Shown: in pieces, positions 1 through 11,300 of the stretch
Numbering within the stretch: the first letter of the stretch is position 1
Layout: the number at the start of each line of letters is the position of its first letter
Source: Tubiluchus corallicola
Lineage: Eukaryota > Priapulida > Priapulimorpha > Priapulimorphida > Tubiluchidae
Assembly (NCBI GenBank): GCA_030141605.1
Contig: JAQGDQ010000308.1
Coordinates: 124,001 to 188,000, forward strand
DNA: 64,000 nt
Reading direction: 5' to 3'
Program-made: the position numbers and the translations under genes
The notes under the pieces: generated by a model
Seen by the model: the letters and a program-made list of their open reading frames with translations, nothing else
What the model was told of the DNA's origin: nothing
Databases searched by the model: none

Positions 1-135
1 GACAAGATTTATTTACCGTCGCTCATTTAACAGACAACATCAGCAGTAACGGCTATTTAGTGACTTACACTTTAGTGACTCACAATACAGGTAAAGACAC
101 ACGCACAAACATGTAAGATATATGTGCTGGCGTGG

Positions 136-203
136 CAGCCGCTAGTCTCGAACTGAAGACTGCATGGTCGCAGTCCGAAATCTAAATCACTCAGCCACCT
201 AAC
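136..203 (-). repeat. tRNA-derived SINE head
   Basis: Read on the minus strand, the segment has a tRNA-like A box (TGGCTGAGTGA, about 197-187) followed about 35 bases later by a B box (AGTTCGAGACT, 154-144). This is the internal RNA polymerase III promoter layout of a tRNA-derived SINE. It is too diverged to fold as a clean tRNA. The SINE body would run toward position 1 and is probably cut by the window edge. Family assignment is not possible by eye. Confidence 0.55.
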
Positions 204-1768
204 CAAGGACAAACATTGCATGGCGCGGTTTCCTGTATAGCCCTGTCCACGTGAACGTTAATCTTAAGCATAACAAAAAGGCAAAATCAGTGTCCAGCAT
301 CTAATTAGATACAATCATTATAAGCAAAAATTCACGAACAAAACTATCAAATTTCAATGAAATTCACATCGGCTACAGCAACTTCAACTAACTCTTAACA
401 CTATGACCAAATTGGCCCTCTCTGAAAGTGGCTCGTTTCGTGAATAGCTAACATATTGTTCGTCTTTCAGCAAAATGAAGAAATCGGCTTACTGAAGTTC
501 GTTTTGATTTATATTTTATTTGTACTGGCTTATCTTCCCTGGCGCAAGTAATTCGCTCTGCTTTATAAATCTTTTTCTTAGCGCACAAACATAACACTTA
601 GGTAAACTCATGTGGACTTGCAGCTTTTCTTAAAGATTATAGCAATCAATGCTTTCTCGCTGCTAATGATGGAAAGCCCTTACTGCTAACCAACCTAAAT
701 GGTCTTATTGTTATGACCCACTATTACGGTAACCGTACAGAGGATCTGCAATAAAGACCTAATTAATGCGGACTAATGCCTTTATTACACGTTTGCTGAT
801 TAACAGAGCGTAATTAACAACATTTCTCAAAGAGATTCGACCAAAGTTGTATTTAATAATGATTAATCGAATCCAACGCGATGTTTAATTGCCTGATTCA
901 ATTAATCTTGAGTGAGACCTAAAGGTGAACACTGAACAATAAGGGTATTGCTTTTCCTTACAAAAGTACCCCAAAGAAGGGCAGTGAACGCTCAATGTAA
1001 ATGCTATTGGTCCTGGCGTAGGACGTAAAAATATGGCTACAGATCGGGAGAATTAGAAATCTCATTGGCTTCTAAGGACCTTAACGTTTTCGGCAAGATT
1101 ACGAATACATTTTGAAGCGGATAAATTGTAAACACAGGCGAATCAATTTTTGGCAAAGAATTTCACAAGTACGCGGTCATATGGAAATCTGAATTCCAAA
1201 GAACTGCACAGATAAGAGACCCGAAGAAAATCCGGCGAAAACGAAGTAACCGCCTCAGGTAAGATCCTAGAAACGTCCTTGATAAGATTATGAGAAGCGG
1301 GGCAAAACGAGCCCTTGCAAGAAAACGATAAGAGATTAGAAGCCAGTGAGGACAGCCCTTGTGAGAAACCTCCATAAAAGTGACGTTAAAAAATTAGTTA
1401 AAAAATTAATGTAGGAAAAGGTCTATGATGAGCAAAAGACTTCACAGCTTCTTTGTCCGCATAGTAGCAAAAGTGACATTCATTAAGACGCACAAAATTC
1501 ACCTTCGTTTACGCACTGTCAATCTTCCAGGTAATACCAGTATTTAACAACACCAAATGCTACCTGTGATTAGACGCTCAGCCGTTTCATAAAGCTCGTT
1601 AATTTCCAGCAGCACGCAGCAGCACAACATCTCTAATGCGCGGATTTTGAAAATGATTGAATATTTTCGCAAGATTTAATCCAAATGAAGTTCATGATTT
1701 TCTATTTAAGATTATTAGCAAACATCACAAAATTTGTGTAAAATACAATGTAAAAGCAATCGCTTTTT
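204..1768. other. AT-rich stretch without recognised gene
   Basis: No reading frame here shows splice-flanked coding signal or a protein I recognise. The only open frames are short (up to about 70 codons) and compositionally random. Nothing else is supported. Confidence 0.5.
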
Positions 1769-1957
1769 GTTCGCATACCTCAGCTATTGCACGAGGCACT
1801 ATGCGGGTAAAGGCGCATACTTGGCGTTCATTAGTGCCTTGTTCACATAACAAAGCTATTACGCTAAGCACTAAGTGGATAAGGCGCATACTTAGTATTC
1901 CTTGGTGCCTCACTCATATAACTCAGATATTACGCAAAACACTATTTCTTGGCGCCT
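1769..1957. repeat. Minisatellite, ~72-bp unit, about 2.6 copies
   Basis: Three successive diverged units share the order: a 'cataac/tcagctatt' start, a 'gcac-taagtgg' middle, the core 'aaggcgcatactt', and an end in 'ttggtgcct'. Units begin near 1769, 1841 and 1912; the last is shorter. The repeat keeps a 119-codon frame open on plus (1657-2016) and a shorter one on minus, but neither resembles a protein. Confidence 0.65.
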
Positions 1958-4900
1958 ATCACACATTCGCGATCAGTATGGCACAAAACCTCTCTATTCA
2001 AGTTACTCAAGTGTGATTACACAACTTTTTACCGCCAACCATTCGAAGCCACCAGTCACTCAGTCAGGCCGCTAAAATCTGTCCCCTTCCCATCTGGATG
2101 ATGATCTGGTACTAAGATGGTGCCTGGCCATGGAACACGAGTTGAAACTAACTTTTTACCCTGAATCACTCACTCAAGGTTTCCGACTAGCCCACAAAAA
2201 TGGTTCCCCCATCCGACACTACTATAAAGTCTCCAAAATTTGGTTGCCAACTCCTTACAATTTGTTATTGTTATGAAACAAAAGAAAATGGTTAGTGTGC
2301 TCAGGGAACATACAGTTATGCATATTTCAGACACGAAAAAATAAAATGGAAGTTTCTTCACATACCAATGGCCGGCTAATAGCCGATTATGTCTGTATAA
2401 CTGGCATTACAACAACGTACGTTTGCTGACAGGTAAAAACCCTTATCAATTAACAGACCCTAATGACATCAAGATTAAGCTTCCTTGTTATCACATTCAG
2501 TTCTCTTATCAACTAGCACTGCTTGAATGCGACCGTCTTCTGCTGCCAAATGGATTCCTGGGTTGTTGTAATTACTGCAAACGCTTTGAAAGAAGAAGCA
2601 TTATTTATACCACTGATTAAGAAGGTAACTTAAAGGTTTTTTCCAGCTTAGGGCTGCCACGATGCAATAGTTTTGGGTCATGCCTTAAGAAATTATTATT
2701 ATCATTTACTACGTACTCGTAGTACATATATATATCACAAAGAAAAAACAAGTATAAGAACTACAAAAAGATAAATAATTAGATTATTATCACAGTAACA
2801 AACAAACAAATTGCAAAAACAAAAATGAAGATAATCTACATTAATACATAGATTAAAATATTTTTGATTTTCTGATTTTTAAAAACAGGTAAATGACTAT
2901 CATTAAATAGTAATTCATAGGCTACTAGTAAACTGACATGGTCGCTCTTTGAAAGGCAAGGTAATTGCTTTTTCCTATGCTACCAGTCTCCCTTGCTGAA
3001 TTAAAAACAATATTATGTATAGCATAAATTACAACCGAGAGGTGACGATAAATTACCTGTAGCATAATTCTAAATAGTCTTAACAAAAGTATTAGGTGAC
3101 ACTATACATTTTTCATAAAACCTCACAAATCTACAGTGTACAGAGGCTACAAACAAGCACATATCAGCAATCAAAAAGGTTAGAACAGTATGAAACCAAC
3201 AAATTCATCAAATAAGCCTCGGATATTCAGGAGTCAGTTCATAACTGCTCATCAACCTTCTAATTAATCTACTGTTGTGTGACTAGGTAAATACCAACGG
3301 GTCAAAGTGGTTTCATTATACCATCAAGAAGCTACAAATTGTACACAAGTCAGTGGATAAGTTTTACTTAAAAGACACCAATGTGTAAAAGACAAGCCTT
3401 AGTGGTTCAGTTAGATGGGCCAATATAAGTGCATTTCCAACCATGGTTAGCACTTACAAGCACTTCCAACACAGATCTCTATTTGAACACCATCTGAAAG
3501 CAACTGAAAACTGTTTTAATTAAAATGCAATTCAAGTAATTTAAGTCAGTAATTTAAGACAAATTTGAATTGATACGACCTATAAATGATTGCATTTCAG
3601 GGTAGATACAACAGTTGACTTATAGTTAACTGTTACTTAACTTACTTTCCAAGATTAGCAGCACTGTCATCAATCTTAGATTTCTAACAGCACTGAACAA
3701 CTTGGCAAAGAACCATATAATAAATCAATTATAGATAGTCAAGATTAAGTGGTCGAAAAATTGACAGAAAGTGACCTCTCTGTATAGTGCATCAATTAAC
3801 GAAGCTCAGGCATTCATCAACACTGACAGTTCAGGCAATGAATCTTGTGTCCCCTGAAGTCTGACAGCCACATTGTATAGTAACAGAAACAGTGACCAAT
3901 TTAATGTATTGACAGTATAATGAATTAAGACATGGGCTTGATGGAATCACCAACACTCTGCAGTGAAATTACTACAGTGAGATTAACAATATGTCTTGCA
4001 GAGGATGTTCATGTGATGTGATGAATGACACAAAAACACTCAAGAGTTAGACCAAATATCCTAAGTAAATATGGAAGATCAAGATGGCCTTTGGACTGGA
4101 TATTACATGGTGGACTGCATGGGTAAGGACGAATCAGAAATAAGAATGAATGTGTAATTAATAAAATGTAACGAAGTCCAGAGGCTTTCTGCCTTATTGC
4201 AGAGCATGGAGTTTTTAAAATACAAAATGTTTTTAATAAACGACTTATGGGGTTCCAGCAGACCAGGACAACAAAAATGAGACAAGGAGGAAACTACACT
4301 AAGTGACATATACTTGCAGCTTGCAAGTCTAGCATATTCAACTTCACACCTTATTGCGGACTGTTACTAGTGAATAATGGAATAAACTGCAAATTAATGA
4401 ATCTTTGAACAATGACAAGGATTTGAATTAAGAATCTTTAGACAATACAAGTTCAATGCAATGATTCCTACATTACACAGCCTGTGTAAACATGGCAAGT
4501 CTTCCAGTTTATCCAAGATTTCCAAGTCTTAGAACTTTTTCTTACATCAGAGTAATTGCCAACGATTTAGATTAATTTTTCATGATTAATGTATAACCTG
4601 GAATTACAAGGATATTTTCACTGGCAGAATAAAAATCGATGTGCCTAAACAACCATTGCTACTAAATGATAGTTAGCTTATTACAATTCAACATAATACA
4701 GTACATACACGAACAACAATAAAACAATTTCAGTTGTTAACTGATGAGTACCAGCTAATGTTAGTTAGTAAATTATATAAAACGAGGCATTAAGAATGAA
4801 AATTACCTACTTAAGTAATTGACCTTACTGCAGCTTTGCAGAAAATCTGTAAGGATGAGCTACATTTAGCAAAAAGCCAACTGTAATACTGAACTTCAAC

Positions 4901-5290
4901 CACTCTGTTTTGTAGTAATCTTCCCTAATTAATGCACAGGATAAGCAAGAACATCTTGGATGTCAACACACAGCGACTCATGCTAATCACTTCATGCTCT
5001 CTGTAATGACTAGGCTTTACAGTAACTAGGTACACAAGTGCTGAATACAGGTGTCCCTCCCCAGCCATAAGCCTGTTTATAATTACTTGAGAATAACAGG
5101 ATTAGGACAGTATCATGATGAAAAGTCAGAAGTGTATTTTGTTTGTAGATAGATTACACACTTTTCAGACCAGGCAATATCTGTGTGTAGACATGATTTT
5201 GGTCACATTATCAAGAGCTGTTCCACCACTACCAGCAGTTTAGTGTGACAAATTCAAATGACACAGTCGTCAACCTATATTCAAGGGCCT
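1958..5290. other. AT-rich intergenic stretch without recognised gene
   Basis: I see no coding exon, RNA gene or clear transposon boundary here. The stretch is AT-rich single-copy-looking sequence with short random open frames. It lies downstream of the minus-strand ubiquitin-like gene, so its right end may include 3' UTR of that gene. Confidence 0.4.
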
Positions 5291-5296
5291 TTTAAT
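5291..5296 (-). other. Possible poly(A) signal (ATTAAA) of the ubiquitin-like gene
   Basis: On the minus strand ATTAAA lies about 90 bases past the TGA at 5387. It is the common variant of the animal poly(A) hexamer. Support is position only. Confidence 0.25.
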
Positions 5297-5386
5297 TACC
5301 AGAATGGCACAACTGGCATATTATGCTAATGTATTAGATACACATGAACAAACGGTACGTTAGTCTAACATGAACTACATTTGACA

Positions 5387-8300
5387 TCAACTACATTTAT
5401 AGCGTCTACCATACGTACCACTGCAGTGAGCAGCTACCACCTCTAGCTTGTAGGAAGTATCTGCAGTGTTTGCCACCAGCTTGGGAGATATGTTGACGAT
5501 GCTACCCTTGGAGTTATAGAGCTTTAAGATATCATAAGGGCCTGCCTCTGCTGCTGCTCGAAACAAATCTGAAAATGAGAAATTTAGAATAGTAAGTTGC
5601 ATAAATAAAAGGTAGCTATTTTTGTAATTGATTACATACCCTATAATGCTTAAGTGCTTCAGAATTTGATTAAAATACTTGCATAATACAATTGACAACT
5701 ATCTTGTCTCTTCTGTATCCTGTGATTTTGTCCATGCTTTGTTGCTTTTAGTGCTGATCCATTAACGCACATGTTTAAAAAAGATTTTAAGAGAAAAATA
5801 TCGCAGATCAATCAACTATTATAATCCTAACGTCAAGATTATTGTTATTAATGAAGTTACAAACCCACAATTAATTAAATTTTGATATCAAATTTGAAAT
5901 ACAGGAAATGTGAAAATGGTGAATCGGGTATCTAAGTATCTAAGCCAAAGCTACTTGAGCTTACAGTTCTAGCTGGATCACCTAGGATACAGACGTTTTG
6001 CTGTTTAGGAGCTTAATTTGAAAGCATGTGTAGTATCTTTATTAGTTAAACAATTTTTTTATTAGATGGCAATATAAATGCTGCAATAGTGCCAGTAAAT
6101 GTACAACACGCACAACAGAGCGACATCTATCGACAAGACGAAGATGTCAAGCATTGTTAACACTGTCCTTTCAATAATATTAAACCATGTAGCTCATAAT
6201 GAGAAAATGATAAAAGTGGCAGAGCTGCAAGCGAAAAGCTCTTCAAATGAACCTTAGCAGAGGCGGCACTTGCCAATTCACGAACCAACACGGTCTCCTG
6301 CTGTGGATCTCACCAGTGACAGTTCCAGCTGTTCATCCACTGTCAACTGTCAGGAATTTACTTCAAAAAAGATTAGTAATAACTGGCTTGACGTTTTTTA
6401 AGCTACTTAAGCCAATATTGACCAATGAAGACAGAAGCCTTTATAAACATTTCAAAGCAAGAAGAGGTGATACATTTAATAAAATGGGACTATTTCGTGC
6501 TCATGTTGTTATCAAAATTTTTGACAAGACTGTAAGTTGCAATGCAAAGAATCTTACACATATAGGAAGATCTGGGTTCAATTCAAACAGTCATTTTGTC
6601 TTTCTTTCTGTTATTTACAACTAAAACCTCTCCACTCTAATAATTTTAATGAATTTGCAATTTCGAATTTAGATAATTCAGAATAAAATGTTTCAGCTAC
6701 TATTTTTAGACTAAGAATTTGTCAGTTTTGTAACTTACTCTAGTGTAGCAGGTTACAGGTTACATCTGTCGATTTAGCAAGGAATGGAGCGAATCAACCA
6801 ATAATAACATCAAAAGCAAACAATGTAATTACGTGCGCAGTAAAAGGATAAAAGCAAAAATGGCGGCTTGCGAATAGAAAATGTAGCAGTAAGTAAAATG
6901 GCAGATTCACCCCCTAACCTAAACAAAATCAGATATAACCTTGCGAATTATAGCTTGGTACACTACAGCACAAGAGAATTAACTGAGGACAAATGAGATC
7001 ACAAGAGGATATCCGATGCAGTCAAGTAGAGCTATATTACACAGGCGCTGATGTCATTTTGATGGCGTCCCACAAGGATTTTAATAATCAACTTGCACAC
7101 AAGCTTGATACGTTAATGAAGTCCCGTAATCACTTCAATAAGCTAACGAAGTCTTGATAGGATTTCAATAATATATTTATGCACCTGAAGTGTCTCAAGT
7201 CCCTCATATTAGCTGAAGCTGGTGACATACACATCTGTGAAGGTAATTCAAGGTATACTGACAACATACAATTGCCAAACCTAACAACAGAAAGTGGCAA
7301 ACACACACTGTTAAGTCATAATAATGAATGTATATGTTAATAATATAATAATCATGCAAAACGCTATCCAGAACTAACATTCAAAACGCTTGCCGGAACT
7401 AGCACACTGAATCCAATCAGGAAAACAAGGAACGCTGAAACCATAAAATTAAACCAACGGATGTAGGATTCTCTGTAGAACTTCTTTTGCTAATTCTAGA
7501 AGGGCAACAAAGCCTGTAGGAGTTAATACTAATCAACTCAGACACTCTGCAAACTGAGTAACACTGTAAGCGTTTTTTTACGCAGCACCAAGTCAAAATA
7601 ATTGTATTATCAGATTAAGGTTCGTAAAATTGGGATAATTCTATGTTCCCGCAATGAGCATGAAACATTTAATGAATACTCTTCGTTTTTTCACTTTATG
7701 TCCAATTATTATTGTATGTCTAAACTAGTCCAGTTGTTTTCTAAGATGGCAGAATTATTTGATTTTAGCATAAAACAATGAAGTTAGTACTACATTGCTG
7801 AGAATATCATATTTTGTAGCAGAATTGTCAAAAACATAAAAAAAATTAAAAATCAACTGTAAAACTTGATGGTTGTAATTTAACGGAATATACCAGTAGC
7901 ATACACTAAAACCAATTTTCAACGATTTGCTAAATTCTCGTACTGCAAACTTCAATAAGACATTACCGAAAACAAAAATGAAATATCCTTAGATCCAGTC
8001 ACACATAAACGGATGGACAGACAGGTAACTAGCTAAACCTTTTCTAGAGTAGTGTGCATCTTATCGATTAGGCCCTATTGAACATGCTAGACTTCATGAA
8101 TTCTAAGAAGGTCATTATAACTAGAAGTAATCTTCTAGGTATTAAGAAACTCCGAAGAAAATAAAACAGAAAAATTAAAAAGAGAAAAAGCAAAAATTTC
8201 TCTTACCAATTTTAGAATCAATAGTTAGGCAGCTGCAGGGAGTGGGGCATCTTGTACCCCCAAGATTTAATGAAACAATGTTTGTAAGTTTGCTAGCTTC

Positions 8301-11300
8301 GTTTTGTGGTCCTAAAACATATGCAAGATGTTGACAAAAAACATGATGCACCATTATGCATACTATCCAAGACGTCAGCCAAAAATGCGAAATACTATAT
8401 TTCAGCAGTCTAGTATTCAAGTAATTCCAAATACATTGCTAAATATTATGTCTTTTGGGTCAAAGAGAAAACTAAACTGCTTACTGATATTAGCAGTATT
8501 TTAAACAATTTAAGATAGCTACCAAGATGGCCGTCAGAAATACAAAAATACTGTAGGTCAACTTCTGATCCCCAAACAACTCAATATTCAAATGACCGCA
8601 AACAAATAGCTAAATCTATGTTTTTGGACAGTAGAAAACATTAACTGCTTGCTGACATACATACTGTCAGCAGTGGAGTGTGTCTACACAGTAGCTGGTT
8701 TCTGCATTATGACTTCCCAATACCATACACATTTCCCTGCAGTAATCGCTAATGAAAGCACTATTTCATGATTGAACGTTCTGTTTACTCTGGGCTCACT
8801 GTAGTAGCAAGTCACGGCTAACTAACTACACGTCAACATAATTAGGCATCAAGCGATTAAATGGTTCCATGTAGTTATTTGTATTGCTTATATTCTAGAA
8901 CGCTTATGTAGCAATATAGGCCCTACCAAATCAAGGAAATATGGGAAAAACATTTTGTGTAATAAGCAGTAATAACTATGTTTAACTATGTTTATTCAAC
9001 TCCAAATCAATTGGTTTCTCAAACTCATATAACGTGTATGTCAGAACAAAGATGGCCTTTTGGCTCCGTCTCTTTAAAGTAAAAATTAAATTTTAATTAT
9101 GTAACTAATATGACACTAAAAACTGCAAACGCCCAATGACATTTTGTTGCTATAACACATACAATCAATATAACGAATGTGAACGCGGCATTAATTACGG
9201 CAATAATCGCCATAAAGCCATTAAATTATAATAGAATATAATAGCTAATCTTCTGTATTAGCTTGCCAAAAGTATGGACGTTTGTACAGGTTCAGTAAAA
9301 AATAATATAAAACGTAATGGACTGCTTGCGTTTATTTATACGTGATTATTTACACGCAAATTACTCTCTTAATTAATACGTAGATTAAATGACCAATTAA
9401 GACTTGCAAATGGGATCTTTGGCTATCTACGGTCTAAAAATAATTTCGGTATAAAAATATCGCACCATACTATTAAAAAACCGCAACGTATAGTTTCTCC
9501 TTATTTGGTTGCAGTTTGGTATATTGAAAAAGCGACGTATAGTCTAGGGTGATTAATTTTGGATACTGAGTGAATAACAACTCCTCCAATATGAGCGCCA
9601 CTTTTATGATGACCTGTAAGATGGCTCGATACAGTACCAGATTAAGGTATTGGTTTTACGGGCTGCAGCCCGGGGACCTCCGCCAGCTGAGGGGCCTCCA
9701 GAGATTAAGTGAAATTAAAAAAACTAGCAACATCCTTCCATCTTCCGGGCCATTTTGAAATAGCAGCAATATTGGATAATTTTTGTTTGGCCTCATATCC
9801 TAAATAAACCGCTTTGATGGGTTTTAGTTTTGTCCACAGTACTGTAGCTTTTAAACAAAGTGAGCAGTTTTTTGCCGTTCTGCAAGAGACTATTATTTTG
9901 GGACTCCAGTTAATTTCAAGGTGATTCCCAAGATGGCTGCAGCAGCTAATGTTATACATTAGCCATATTGCATGTTCTAAGGCAGATAGGATGGTAATTT
10001 TAGTATCAAGATATAGGGTTTTAAAAGTAAAATCTATAGATTAGCGTCCAATAAGGCCGCCACTTTCAAGATGGCCAACAAGATTTTTATCGCTAATATC
10101 AGACAAAGGCGACATCACAGTTATCAGAGAGCAGATAACGACGATGATGATACAGTACCTACTTGATATACTACTGCTCTGGTGTGCCTCAACAGTGTGG
10201 TATGTGCTGGAAGAATTGTCACCAAGAAACCCTTCCTTTCTAGTGAACAAGCGTTTACATGCTTTTGCAAACTGACGCCTATGTGATAGATAGCTTTGTG
10301 ATAGCACAGGCAAGAGTTCAGTCAATAGTTCCGCTATAGAAGTGTTTCTCAAAGATACAAATGCTTCTGTTATGTGGGACAAGCCATCTTCTTAATTCTT
10401 TCTGTAAAAATTGTATTCTGGTCGCGCACAGTATTGGCAAGGATTATTTATAGACCTGATTTTTTCTGAGACAATGGCATTCACATTCACATTTTCACAT
10501 GGCATAAGATATGGTTTTTATAAGCTACCAACAGCTACTTTTTTGGCCATTTTGAAAATGTGGTCATATTGGTACTTCCCTAAATCCTTGACCTTTAAAG
10601 CCTATATACAGATACTGATATCATCGTCCTTTTCACCTTAGGTCCACCAATATACCTAATATATTGCATAAGCAGCTACAGGTATTTTGGCAGCCATCTT
10701 GAAATCTTCACTGAAGTGATGTTATAGGTGTTTCTTGGCATCAAAAATTGATTCATTGAAATTGAAAAGCTAACCTGTATTTTGACACCAAAATTGGCAT
10801 ATTCACTGTGCCAACTGTTATGATATGGTATTCAAAGTTAGGAATTACAGGCAATGATCTTGTTAGCCATTTTGAATGGCAGCTATACTGAATGATGTTC
10901 GATTTGCCTCATATCCAAAATTAATCACCTTGATTGGTTTTAACATTGTGCAAAGTTTTGTAATTTAAGCAAAACGGCCAGGTTTTTCATCATTCTGCTA
11001 GACAATTATGTCAGGAATCATCGGCCATTTTGTTTTTTATTTATTGGGCTGGTTGAATCGTTTTGCATCACTTTGAGGCTAGAAGCAACTACCTAGATTC
11101 AAAAAGATCCAGTTGATTTGTTTTTTTTTTGTATAATGAATCTTATGATGAAATGGTTAATGTAATGATCGGCATGATTTCGTTATAGCATGGCGGCCAT
11201 TTTGAAAATGGTAATCATTTTTGAAATAAAATGACAGAAATGGGTTCCTCTGGTCCAACTACCCTGGAATAGATGTCATTTTGGCTTCTTAATGTTAATT

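Noticed and set aside
6247-6624. 125-codon plus-strand frame
   Set aside because: Longest unassigned frame, but it has no recognised motif, no splice context and random composition; kept out for lack of support.
10041-10382. 113-codon minus-strand frame
   Set aside because: Lies in the repeated motif array, has no start context or splice support and no recognised domain.
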